Part shown: in pieces, positions 1 to 9,450 of the stretch | Numbering within the stretch: the stretch's first letter is position 1 | Layout: each line of letters begins with the position of its first letter | From: Daldinia sp. FL1419 | Taxonomy: Eukaryota; Ascomycota; Sordariomycetes; Xylariales; Hypoxylaceae | Length of the DNA: 28,225 bases | Assembly: GCA_025201765.1 (NCBI GenBank) | Contig: MU623610.1 | Location: forward strand, 1 to 28,225 | Direction: 5' to 3' | Program-made: the position numbers and the translations under genes | The notes under the pieces: generated by a model | The model's input: only the letters and a program-made list of their open reading frames with translations | Databases searched by the model: none | What the model was told of the DNA's origin: nothing

Positions 1-366
1 GTTGGTGAATACATAACCAAAATCTTGACCGATTCTCGTCGTATAAGAGGCTTGGTGGCTCAGGCGTTTGGCTTTCCGAATGAGGTTCCTTGCAAACTCT
101 GCGAAGAACACTTCCGATCGTCTGATTCTGAGACTCGTGCTGGCATGTGGCCATTCTTTGGTTGCCATACTCTTCCTGGCGAGGACGACTGTGGTAACTG
201 CCTGTATATCATGACTAAGTGCAACCTTCGGGCTCCAGAGCTTAAATTCCTTCGTGCTCGGGCTGATCGTGTGCCGGCTATTCGTGAGGATGTAACTGAG
301 GAGAGCTCCCCAGCTATCAACAAATATAACGGTCGGAAACTGGCGAGAAAAATACTTTCGGCTTAG
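1..366 (+). CDS. Cysteine-rich DUF3716-like fungal protein, C-terminal part (5' end outside window)
   Basis: The frame is open from the first base and stops at TAG 364-366, giving 121 residues. No ATG lies in frame before the conserved part and the frame is still open at base 1, so the start or earlier exons are upstream; the in-frame TTG at 25 is not a credible start. Six cysteines stand out: C31-x2-C34, C55, then C64-x2-C67 and C74, with the core WPFFGC (50-55) and CGNCLY (64-69). This spacing, with a Pro-Phe-Phe-Gly-Cys core and a CxNC pair, resembles the fungal DUF3716 family, whose function is unknown; metal binding is only a guess. The tail is basic and charged with no membrane segment. 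A RIP-destroyed copy lies at 3676-4041. Base composition differs sharply from everything downstream. The reading frame is secure; the family call is moderate and from memory. Confidence 0.7.
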   Translation, partial: VGEYITKILTDSRRIRGLVAQAFGFPNEVPCKLCEEHFRSSDSETRAGMWPFFGCHTLPGEDDCGNCLYIMTKCNLRAPELKFLRARADRVPAIREDVTEESSPAINKYNGRKLARKILSA

Positions 367-739
367 GTGTAAAAAAAAAGACAATATCAAAATATTGCTG
401 TATGACGAATGTAATGATCTGATCATCGGTCGATCTCTGTGTATATAGAATTCAAAAACAAAATAAGAGAAAACCTGACAATTCGAACGTCAACTGATCG
501 CAGGCTTGGTCCCAAGTAGTAGCTCCATAAATAGCAACATCGACTTACCTCTTGACGTTCCTATTGACTATCCAGTACGGTATCTCTGCGATCATGTCGT
601 CCTCATCTGTTCTGTATCGTCGGAAAACATGGTGTACATCCTTGAGCCATTGAGTCATATTCGATCCGTTGAACTGAAAGAGGTGCTAGGGGGGCTGGTA
701 GGTGTGCTTCATAAGGCGATGATGTGCTGATCAGACAAG

Positions 740-846
740 AAACAACTCTTGAAGGCTTATTAATATCCAGAAAAAGCCTGTAGAGAGGTTGTTTCATAGA
801 AGCTAAAGGTAGCTTCAATTATGTAATTACGCTACGCAATTCAATA
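740..846 (-). repeat. Terminal fragment of the G repeat inside repeat A
   Basis: Read on the minus strand, this begins ATATTGAAT and continues through GTAATTACATAATTGAAG, matching the left end of the G family (11516 onward; minus-strand copies ending near 18312 and 19285). It therefore lies in the 3' flank of the DUF3716-like gene. It also explains why the minus-strand frame at 603-818 shares peptide pieces with a frame in the G array at 18085-18291: both are read-through of the same repeat and neither is a gene. Confidence 0.65.
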
Positions 847-897
847 TGTGGCTAAGCGTAAGGCTGATCAATTAGGATGTGGCTGGGTGCAATGCAA

Positions 898-940
898 GGC
901 TAGCCAATCAGAAGAGGCTGGCATGGCTGGCCAATCAGAA
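898..940 (+). repeat. Short direct repeat with CCAAT boxes
   Basis: GGCTAGCCAATCAGAA (898-913) and GGCTGGCCAATCAGAA (925-940) are near-identical 16-mers 27 bases apart, with a degenerate third unit near 851-866. Each has a CCAAT pentamer. In repeat B the second survives as CTGGCCAATCAG and the first is RIP-altered. CCAAT is the site of the fungal HAP complex, but no start site is visible nearby, so a regulatory role is unsupported. Confidence 0.5.
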
Positions 941-1229
941 AAAAGCTCATATATTTGGCTAATAAAACGTAAATAATTTATAAAACCCTCAAAATCCAAG
1001 CTTTTTTAATTTAAAAAAATGTTTTAATATCCTAATAAAATAAGGAAAATTAATAAAAATTAAAAAAATTAAATATATAAGGTTATTTAAGATTTAAAAA
1101 TTATAAGGTCAATATGTGGGGTTGTCATGCTAAGTAAGGTGCCATTTTTTCGTTACCCATACATTTTCGATACGACAAAAAACCTTAAGAAAACTTAAGG
1201 CATATGTAAGTATATTAAAATTTATAAAT

Positions 1230-2420
1230 TCAATTATTTCTTTAAATAATTAAAGGTATTATATATAATTTTTTAGGAATTGGTTTTTTTAATTTTTAAA
1301 ATGTTATAATTATTTATTTTTTAATATAATTGATTTATTGATTTAATTAGGTATAAATTGAATTAATTATTTATAAATAATGTTTTTTAAATGTATAAGT
1401 TGTAAGAAAGAAATGATTATAATTATGTATTTTTATTGATTATATATATGATAGATTAGATAGGTTTATATATATTAATAATAATAAAATTTGGATTTTT
1501 TATTATATAATTTTAATAATAATTAAATTGAAATTCTTTTTGAAATTATGATTGAAAGTTTAAATTAATTTTTTTTATAAAAGATTTCTTAATTAAATAT
1601 ATTATATATTATAAGTTTTTAAAAAGTTATAATATATAAATTATTTAATTATTATTTTTTAATATATAATTATAAGATTATATTTAAGGAGGGTTAGTAA
1701 TGGGATGATATTGGAGAGATAATGGAGTACTTATAGATATGCAAGCTTTTTTTTACTTAATATAGTACATATAGGAAAGTAAAGTAGGTTTTTCGAGGCA
1801 GTACTAAACTATGAATATGATAGGTATGGTGATATTATATTGTAGTATTATAGAGTGCAAGCAAGGTATATAAAAAAGATTAAAATTAGTTGGGAAGGGT
1901 TATAAATTAATAATATTATTTTAAATTATTTTGGAAAATAAATATAATATTATGGTATTAAAAAAAGGATTGTAAAAGTAAGAATGTGTAATGGCTTTTT
2001 ATAAAGATGTAAAATTATTTATATATATTTATACCTTATATAAATTACATATATTTTGGTCTTCCTCTAAAATAACCTCTTTACAATATAACAATATTTT
2101 TATTATTTATTAAAAAAAATAATAAAGTTATTTTAGATCTTATTATTACCCTACACACGGGCTACTGCCATATCACTTTATATAATTAATATTATAATAT
2201 ATAAAATATTTTTTTATATTAAGGTTTAATTATTTTTAGTAAAAAATAAATTTTAATAGGAATATAGGGTAAAATTAAAGTTATAATAACAGAGTTTATT
2301 TAGATAAATGGTGAGTAGGTTTTTTCCAGAACATAATTTTTACCTGGAATAAATATTAAGAGATGGACTGGATACCTATAATATATTTTAAGTAAATTGG
2401 GGTAGTAATAAATAAATAAT
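1230..2420 (+). mobile_element. LINE-like element F1, decayed copy
   Basis: This aligns with F2 (7562-9080): 1681-2400 matches 8334-9053 almost colinearly, and a looser match runs back to about 1230 with roughly 190 bases missing around 1600. The 3' end reads AAATTGGGGTAGTAATAA followed by TAAA/TAA repeats, the same tail as F2 and F3. Such a simple-repeat 3' tail, with variable 5' truncation in a sister copy, is typical of elements moved by target-primed reverse transcription. No intact frame remains and no reverse-transcriptase motif could be read. The 5' boundary and target-site duplication are not resolved. It could be a non-autonomous derivative. Confidence 0.6.
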
Positions 2421-3048
2421 AAATAAATTATAAGATTTATATTAATATTAATAATAAATTATTATATTAATGGTTTATATTAATTCCTGATAATATTATT
2501 ATATTTTTAATTAGTGGATTAAATTTAAGTATATGGTTTTTAATTTTTTTAGTTGTTATATTTAATTAAAGAAATGGATTTTTGTAATTAATTAATTTAT
2601 TATATTTAATTAAGTAAATAATTTCTATTAATATCTGTAATAATCTAATTATGTTACTACAAGTAATAAAGGCTCCCAAAACTGATAAACTGGCTATATT
2701 GGTGATTTAATAATAATTTAAATATTATTAATAATGTTTAGTAATTGGTAATAATATTAATATTAAATATATATAATATGAATAATATTAATTAATTAAA
2801 TGGAATATAAATTTTGAAAAAGATAAAATTATATTGTAATAAAAAAAAGAATATTATAAAAAAAAAAAAAGAAAATTAATGATATTTTATACTTTAATTT
2901 TATAATTATTATTATTTAAATTAATAAACATTTATTAATTACAACTGTGATTTTAATATATATGCTTAAATTTGTACGTGAACACTAAACAGCATTCTTC
3001 AGTAATTTAATTATATTAATCATAAATAACATCTTTTATCTTAATATT
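2421..3048. other. AT-rich stretch without recognisable features
   Basis: No gene or repeat match elsewhere in the window was recognised. It contains homopolymer A runs near 2840-2873 and a slightly less AT-rich patch at 2655-2695. It probably consists of unrecognisable RIP-decayed DNA. Confidence 0.4.
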
Positions 3049-3061
3049 ATGGTTTAATGCC

Positions 3062-3118
3062 ATAGTTTTCTTCCTTCCTCTCCCTCTCTCTCCTTCCAGA
3101 CTTATTTTTCAACTTTTT
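3062..3118. other. Polypyrimidine tract upstream of the pseudogene
   Basis: A dense C/T run (about 3065-3101, including CTTCCTTCCTCTCCCTCTCT) sits about 575 bases before the recognisable part of the pseudogene copy. Pyrimidine tracts are common in fungal promoters and 5' leaders, so this may be the promoter region of the gene carried by repeats A and B. A pure C/T run contains no CpA and no TpG, so it would be a poor RIP target, which may be why its cytosines survive. Confidence 0.35.
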
Positions 3119-3248
3119 TAACCTAAAATACTTTATCGCATCTAATCAGGTATCATTCAACATATCTTCTCAATTTAAGCTAATTAATATAAACTTTTTA
3201 AATAACAATTCCACATCATCAATAATATTATTAATAATTAATATTTTA

Positions 3249-3278
3249 AATAATAATAATAATAATAATAATAATTCA
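3249..3278. repeat. (AAT)10 microsatellite
   Basis: Ten uninterrupted AAT units. Confidence 0.95.
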
Positions 3279-3675
3279 AATAATTAATTTATTATTGTTC
3301 CTATTATTCTATTATTTAATTATGTTTTTATAATATAATTTAATTAAATTAATAATATTAATAAATTCAAAAAATACTAAAAATTAATTATTTATATTAA
3401 TGTTCTTCTCTTTAATTTCCATTATTTTATAAATGATTTTTCAAAGTAATTTAAATAGGTAATTCTTAATTAATTAAAACATTTAAATGTTTAATATAAT
3501 AGAATTTAAAATCTTAAGTAATATTGGATTTAATTAATATATTTATTAAAAAATTATTAATATTAATTTTTAAAAGAATAATCTTTATTATCCTTATTAT
3601 TATAATATTATTTTATTATAATTATTTAAATATATATTATTTATTTTATATATTAATATTTATAAAAGCAATTTT

Positions 3676-4041
3676 ATTAATAAATATATAACCAAAATTT
3701 TAATCAATTTTTATTATATAAGAGGTTTGGTAATTTAAGTGTTTGGCTTTCCGAATAAGGTTCCTTACAAACTCTGCAAAGAACATTTCCAATTATCTAA
3801 TTTTAAGATTTATATTAACATATGATCATTTTTTGGTTGTTATACTTTTTTTAATGAAGATAATTATAATAACTACCTATGTATCATAATTAAATATAAT
3901 TTTTAAATTTTAATATTTAAATTCCTTCATGTTTGAACTAATTATGTACCAGTTATTCATGAAGATATAACTAAGGAAAGTTTCCTAATTATTAATAAAT
4001 ATAACAATCAAAAACTAACAAAAGAAATATTTTTAATTTAA
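3676..4041 (+). pseudogene. RIP-destroyed copy of the DUF3716-like gene
   Basis: Aligns base for base, without gaps at the checked points, with 1-366 (constant offset 3675). Differences are overwhelmingly C-to-T and G-to-A. The CAG codon at 61-63 of the intact copy has become TAA, and the TGG of the WPFFGC core has become TGA, so the frame is dead. The first Cys of the CxxC pair is changed to Tyr (TGC to TAC) while the second is kept. The match goes on 5' of 3676, so the original gene extended upstream, perhaps from the 3.06-3.12 kb polypyrimidine tract. Confidence 0.9.
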
Positions 4042-5024
4042 ATATAAAAAAAAACAATAATATCAAAATATTACTATATAATAAATATAATAATTTAATT
4101 ATTAATTAATCTCTATATATATAAAATTTAAAAAGAAAATAAAAGAAAATTTAACAATTTAAATATTAATTAATTATAAGTTTAATCCCAAATAATAATT
4201 CCATAAATAACAACTTCAATTTACCTCTTAACATTCCTATTAACTATCCAATATAATACCTAATTAAAAACATTTATCCCTATAATATAAATAAAGGCTA
4301 CTACTACTAAATCTTAAATAATAAATATAAATACTTTCAACATATATCTTATAATAATTAACAAAACTATAATTAATTATTCTTACTATATAACAATAAA
4401 TATAATACTAATTAATTAAATAAATTATAATTCGTAATTTATATTAAATAATTTAATAATAAGAAAATCTTGCTATATAATATTTATAAAAAATGTTAAT
4501 AAAGATACTAAGGGGGTTGGTAAAAATATTTCATAAAATAATAATATACTAATTAAATAAGAAACAACTTTTAAAAACCTATTTATATCCAGAAAAAACC
4601 TATAAAAAAATTATTTCATAAAAATTAAAAACAATTTCAATTATATAATTATATTATATAATTTAATATATAATTAAATATATAACTAATTAATTAAAAT
4701 ATAACTAGGTATAATACAAAAGTAACCAATTAAAAGAAACTAACATAACTGGCCAATCAGAAAAAAGCTTATATATTTAGCTAATAAAACATAAATAATT
4801 TATAAAACCCTTAAAATCCAAGCTTTTTCAATTTAAAAAAATGTTTTAATATCCTAATAAAATAAAAAAAATTAATAAAAATTAAAGAAATTAAATATAT
4901 AAGGTTATTTAAGATTTAAAAATTATAAGGTCAATTTAAGGGGTTAATATATTAAATAAAATACACTTTTTTCATTACCCATACAATTTCATTACAATAA
5001 AAAACCTTAAGAAAGCTTAAGGCA
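3676..5024 (+). repeat. Repeat B: RIP-mutated copy of repeat A
   Basis: Corresponds to A 1-1202, ending at the same CTTAAGGCA. B is about 147 bases longer, because A 582-~690 is replaced by a longer unrelated-looking segment at about 4257-4505. The element presumably starts upstream of 3676, perhaps near 3050, but this cannot be tested because A is cut by the window edge. Confidence 0.85.
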
Positions 5025-5214
5025 AATAAAAAATGTTATTCATAATTAAAGTACCTAAAAAGCAATTATTAATTTATTAAATAATAATTATAAATTAAAA
5101 TATATATTAATATTAATTACTTTTTTTTTCCAAATACTCTTTTTCTTTTCTCACTTTTACAACACCATTTTTTTTCTTTTAAAGCTTATATCCTGCCTAA
5201 TCAGATTAGCGCAC
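5025..5214. other. AT-rich spacer with pyrimidine-rich run
   Basis: No gene. Positions 5120-5180 are T/C-rich and lead into the less AT-rich N segment; possibly the decayed 5' flank of that segment. Confidence 0.3.
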
Positions 5215-5725
5215 TTTATATAAGCCTTATCTGATATTAATATCGTCATTAATCACTGCTTGTCAGTTACTGTTCGCCAGTTATCACCACCATCACGTCA
5301 GCAGCGCCAAAGTATTCAGCCTCATCAAGTTTGGTATTCAGTTACTGCTATGGCAAGCCTATCAATTCCAGAGACCAATAGCGACCCAATCAGTTCGCTA
5401 AACAAATGACGATCACTAAATAGAATTACCTGCTTAAAGCTGGAGTATCATCAAGTTTTAATATTCAGCCATTATTATGGCAAGTTAATCAACTACTGGT
5501 ACTTAAACATAATTGATTAGTCAGTTTGGAGCAGCAGGATTACAATTAAGAGATTTGGGGAGTTAAAATTTAAGTTTAAGAATTTTGGTTTTTTTTAGTT
5601 TGGTTTTATATGGTATTTTTAGGTTATTTTTTTTGGTTCTTTTTATTAAAATTAATTTATTAAAGGTTTAATATTATTAACTTTAAAGAACTCTAAATTA
5701 ATATAAAATAATTAAATTATAGATA
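5215..5725 (+). repeat. N repeat, copy 1 (partly RIP-spared)
   Basis: 5215-5545 is one of the few patches with normal C/G content and several CpG sites. Its distal half aligns with a second copy at 12197-12377 plus 12651-12770. Shared landmarks are a TACTTAAA block, then GGGGAGTTAAAA (5558 onward; 12290 onward), then AACTCTAAA at the end. In both places a G repeat follows directly. No coding potential was recognised. It could be part of a larger unrecognised element. Confidence 0.5.
5323..5484 (+). repeat. 126-bp-spaced direct repeat inside N
   Basis: CATCAAGTTTGGTATTCAG at 5323 and CATCAAGTTTTAATATTCAG at 5449 begin two related ~35-base units, both ending ATGGCAAG. The second unit looks RIP-altered relative to the first. 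Confidence 0.6.
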
Positions 5726-6474
5726 TTATCTTATAAAAACCTTATTTCCTTTTTAGAACTAAATCTTCTAAAGCTCCACAACTCTTTTAAATATAAATAA
5801 ACCCTTAAAAATTATCTTTCTTATTTGATTATTAAAAACTCATCAAATTTTATAATTTAATTTTTCTATAAAATCTTTATATAAAAATATATAAATTTAA
5901 TCTCTTTTTTAAAAATATTTTCTTATAATGTATTACTATTAATAAATAATTATTTATATTTATTTTTCTATTTAATTAACCTATTTTTTTCTTCAAAATA
6001 TAATTACCTTATATCTTCTAATTTATATAACCTTTGGCTTAATATAGGTTAATTGAAATATAAGGTATATCCTACAGGAGTTATTAGAGTTCCTGTTCAA
6101 TACCTTTTTTAGGATATAATTATTTTATATTTAAGTAATTATTAGAACTTTTGTTTAATTAGAGTTTTTATTTAATAGTATTAATTTTGAATTAGAGTTT
6201 ATATTTAATATGGAAGCCTTTAAGTATTAATTTTTATTTAATTAGATTAAGTTTTATAAAATCATCACTTTTTCTTATAACTTTTACAATAATTTATGAA
6301 TTTAATTTTTTATTAAATATATTGTTTATTTTATCTCTTAAGTGTTTATTGTTATTCCTAGCAGTTATCTTTATTAATCCTTCTATTTGATTATTTTAAT
6401 ATCCTTTTCAAAATATAATTACCTTGTATCTTTTATTTTATTTATACCTGTTAATTTCCTGCGGGAGCAATTAA

Positions 6475-6542
6475 AGCTCCTGTTCTATTACAACTCCTGT
6501 TCTATTATAGCTCTTGTTTTATTATAGCTTCTATTCAATGGT
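6475..6542 (+). repeat. 17-bp minisatellite in a G unit (4 copies)
   Basis: Four consecutive 17-mers of the type AGCTCCTGTTCTATTAC start at 6475, 6492, 6509 and 6526. Units differ mainly by C/T and G/A changes. Confidence 0.85.
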
Positions 6543-7051
6543 ATTAATCCTAAATTAGAACTTCTATCCAATATATAAGTTTTTAAGAGTTAATTGTTGC
6601 CTGATTAGGCCAAGTTCTTAAGTATTAATGTATTTAACTTTTCTTATAGTTTTTTACAATAATTTATAACCTTATCTCTAATTGAATATATCATCTATTT
6701 TATTTCTTAAGCACCAGCAATCACCTCTATTAATCAGCCTTTTATTTAATCACTTAAATATCTTTTTCAAAATATAATCACCTTATATCTAAATAGCTAT
6801 TGGAGTTCTTGTTTAATATATAAACCTTTAACAATTAATTTTTATCTAATTAGATCAAACTCTACAAAATCATTAGTTTTTTTTATAATTTTTTACGATA
6901 GTTTATGATTTCTTTTTTTTATTGAATATACCTATTATCCATTTTATTTTTTAAGTGCCAACAATCATTTTTATTAATCATCCTTTTACCTATTTAATCA
7001 TTTAAATACCTTCCTCAAAATATAATCACCCTGCATCCAAGTAGCTATTAT

Positions 7052-7136
7052 AGCTCCTATTCAATTACAGCTCCTATTCAATTACAACTCTTGTTCAATT
7101 ATAGTTCCTGTTTAATTACAGCTTTTATTTAATAGC
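7052..7136 (+). repeat. 17-bp minisatellite in a G unit (5 copies)
   Basis: Five consecutive 17-mers start at 7052, 7069, 7086, 7103 and 7120. The first two are AGCTCCTATTCAATTAC; the last is the most degraded. Confidence 0.9.
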
Positions 7137-7440
7137 ATTAACCCTGAATTAAAACTCTTACTTAATATATAAGCCTTTAAATGTTAATTTTTATTTGATT
7201 AGATTAAGTTCTACAGGACCATCATATTCTTTTATAACTCTTACAATAATTTATAAATTTGTTTTTTTGTTAAATATATTATTTATTTTATCTTTTAAAC
7301 ACCAACTACCATTATTAGCAATTAATTTTATTAGTCTTTTATTTAATCATTTTAATATTTACTTTTTTTAGGATATAAATACCTTATATCTAATTATTAA
7401 AACTCTTATTAAATTAAAGTTCCTATTCAATACCCTAATT

Positions 7441-7548
7441 GAACAATTTGAATTTACTAATATAAGCTTTTGTTCAACTAAAAAAGTTATATGCCACAGG
7501 AAGCTATAAACACACATATGGGGTATAAAAAAAATCTTCAATTATTTT
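7441..7548 (+). repeat. J segment, plus copy
   Basis: Matches the reverse complement of 16905-17030. Shared landmarks: CAATACCCTAATT at the junction with the G array, TTGTT(C/T)AACT(A/G)AAAAA, ATATGCCA, and a GGGGTATAAAAAAAATC motif. It is followed at 7549 by the target site of F2. Confidence 0.75.
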
Positions 7549-7561
7549 AATTTATTATATT
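7549..7561. repeat. F2 target-site duplication, left copy
   Basis: AATTTATTATATT, identical to 9081-9093. The inverted counterpart locus has this 13-mer once (16892-16904, reverse complement), which is the unoccupied site. Confidence 0.9.
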
Positions 7562-9080
7562 CTCCGCGCCTACTCCAAACTGTACCTATTAGAATCGTCT
7601 TCCCCCGTATTTGCTTCTTTATTTTCTTCTTTATTTTCTTTAATCATATATATTAAAGAATCTTAAATAAAGGTAAATGCATTTTTGAAGGGAAGATTGT
7701 GTTTATTAAAGCTTAAGCCTAAATATATTAAGAAATTGTTAAAGATTTATAATAAATTATTATTAGGGAATGATAAAGTGTTTAATATTATCTGAACTTT
7801 TTAAGTAAAAGATTGCCACAATAATAACATATGTGGATAATGTGGATTGTTAGGGATAAAATAATATATATATATTTCCTTCTAGAATTGATTCCTTTAT
7901 AAACCTTATATTGTAGTTAGTAAGTATTAATGGATTAAATATAAAATGGGATTATATTATGGAATAATCATAATATTAATAATATTGAAATAAATAATCT
8001 TCTTGAAATTGCTAAAATGTATAAGAGTTATAGATTTGGTAAATAAAAGATCAAATATAATAAGAATAATTATTAGATATTATTAATGATTCTTAAATAA
8101 ACTTCTTAAAGGCCTAAAAACTTTGGAGAAGTTATAATAAAGTCTTATTAATTAATTTCTGGAATTATATTGAAAAGGTATAATTACATTTTTTGTATAA
8201 TTTTTTATCTTTAATGAACAAATTGTTTTTATAATATATAATTATATTAGAATTATAATTTTAATATAATATGATATTAAAATATTATATTAAATCTAAG
8301 ATATTATAATAATCTTTAATAAAAGGATTAAAATATTTAAAGAAGGTTAATAATAAGATGAAATTGGAAAAATATTGGAATATTTATAGATATATAAGTT
8401 TTTTTTTATTTAATATAGTATATATATAAAAATAAAATGGGTTTTTTAAAGTAATATTGGATTATGAATGTAATAGATATGGTAATATTATATTATAATA
8501 TTATAAAGTATAAGTAAAATATATAAAGAGGATTGAGATTAATTGGGAAAGGTTATGGATTAGTAGTATTATTTTGAATTATTTTAAAGAATAAATATAA
8601 TATTGTGGTATTAAAAAGAAGGTTATAAAAATAAAAATAGGTAATAATTTTTTATAAAGATATGAAGTTATTTATATATATTTATATCTTATATAAATTA
8701 TATATATCTTGGCCTTTTCTTAGAATAACCTTTTTATAATGTAACAATATTTTTATTAATTATTAAAAGAAAATAATAATATTATTTTAAATTTTATTAT
8801 TATTTTATATTTGGGCCATTATTATATTATTTTATATAATTGATATTATAATGTATAAAATGTTTTTTTATATTAAAGTTTAATTATTTTTATTAGAAGG
8901 TAAGTTTTAATAGGAATATAAGGTAAAATTAAAATTATAATAATATAATTTATTTAAATAGGCGGTAGGTAAGTTTTTTCCGGAATATAATTCCTACCTA
9001 AAATAAATATTAAGAGATGGACTGAATACCTATAATATATTCTAGGTAAATCGGGGTAGTAATAAATAATAAATAATAAT
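7562..9080 (+). mobile_element. LINE-like element F2, 1,519 bp with precise ends
   Basis: It begins at the CTCCGCGCC patch directly after the left 13-bp duplication and ends in TAAATCGGGGTAGTAATAA plus TAA repeats directly before the right one. The inverted copy of this locus near 16.9 kb lacks the element and has one target copy, so both ends are well fixed. A simple-repeat tail with a long TSD is the hallmark of target-primed reverse transcription (non-LTR elements; Tad1-type LINEs are the usual fungal clade). No intact frame and no readable endonuclease or reverse transcriptase, so at 1.5 kb it is probably 5'-truncated or a non-autonomous derivative. A TGTGG-rich stretch at 7830-7850 may be a decayed Cys motif, which is uncertain. 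RIP has altered most of it except the first 50 bases. Confidence 0.8.
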
Positions 9081-9093
9081 AATTTATTATATT
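9081..9093. repeat. F2 target-site duplication, right copy
   Basis: AATTTATTATATT, directly after the TAA tail. Confidence 0.9.
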
Positions 9094-9303
9094 AATTTGA
9101 AATTTATATAAAAATACTAATAATTAATATCATTTAAAAAATAACTAAATTTATGGTTTTTTAAGATAGATTATATATATTTCCAATAAAAAATTATTAT
9201 ATAATAACTGAAAATGTTTAAAAATGCAAGGGATTTCTTTGGGAGCTGATTGGTCAGTCAGGATTGTGGCGCAATTAATGAAATAAGAAAAACATAGATT
9301 TTA
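9094..9303 (+). repeat. E2 segment, plus copy
   Basis: Matches the reverse complement of about 16686-16891. Landmarks: AAATGCAAGGGATTTCTTTG and the GCTGATTGGTCAGTCAGGAT block. The plus copy keeps more G/C; the inverted copy shows TTAATTGGTCAATTAGGAT. It contains an ATTGG (inverted CCAAT). No gene seen. Confidence 0.75.
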
Positions 9304-9450
9304 TATAAATAAACCTTTAGAAATTATTTTTCTCTTTAATTAATTTAAATATAAAATTATTAGTTTTTTATAGAACTTTATATAACAAAATTGCAGGGCA
9401 TATTTTACAAGAATTTCTATTTAATTAAAGTTCTTATTCATTTAAAATTT
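9304..9450 (+). repeat. Short-type G unit
   Basis: Resembles the ~140-168-bp units tandemly repeated at 13201-13760, with the order AAATAAACCTTTAGAAATTA, TATAAAATTATTAGTTTTT, GCAGGGCATATTTTACA, then TTCTTATTCA. Confidence 0.6.

Larger units (their letters stand above)
1..1202 (+). repeat. Repeat A: balanced-composition copy of a gene-carrying duplicated segment
   Basis: Positions 1-1202 align with 3676-5024 (repeat B), and B clearly continues upstream of the part matching base 1. The first ~950 bases keep normal composition and CpG. The stretch 955-1105 is AT-rich in both copies and almost identical. Similarity stops just after the shared CTTAAGGCA. Bases 367-735 lie downstream of the gene's stop; I see no convincing gene there. 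A 250-base open frame at 479-730 has no start and no recognisable motif, and part of it (about 582-690) is not shared with B. Confidence 0.85.
5730..7440 (+). repeat. G repeat array, plus orientation
   Basis: At least five imperfect units of a family with the recurring order: ...CCTTTAA-AGTTAATTTTTATT; TTACAATAATTTAT; ATTAAATATATTATTTATTTTATC; CACCAAC-ATCA; AATATAATTACCTTATATC; then TATCCTGCAGGAGCT-type hairpin and TTCAATA. The CCTTTAA landmark recurs near 6219, 6580, 6826 and 7166, so spacing is irregular (about 246-361). Irregularity partly reflects varying numbers of an internal 17-bp repeat. No coding capacity. Class unknown. Confidence 0.75.

Noticed and set aside
60..323. Minus-strand open frame of 87 codons
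   Set aside because: It lies opposite the cysteine-rich gene, whose plus-strand frame shows conserved-looking motifs and a RIP-mutated homologue; the minus frame has no recognisable content.
479..730. Plus-strand open frame downstream of the gene
   Set aside because: It has no ATG at its beginning, no recognisable motif, and part of it is not shared with the second copy. A further exon cannot be excluded, but no convincing splice arrangement was seen.
603..818. Minus-strand open frame of 71 codons
   Set aside because: Half of it is read-through of the embedded G-repeat fragment; its peptide resemblance to a frame at 18085-18291 is explained by that repeat.
1203..1240. Target-site duplication for F1
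   Set aside because: Only short AT matches (such as ATAAATT) occur near both ends, not distinguishable from chance in this composition.
1681..2000. Possible LINE endonuclease start in F1
   Set aside because: One frame loosely recalls an aspartate-leucine-glutamine endonuclease motif, but stops are frequent and the match is too weak to call a domain.
6475..7136. CRISPR-like array from the regularly spaced short repeats
   Set aside because: The 17-mers are contiguous without spacers and sit inside a fungal dispersed repeat.
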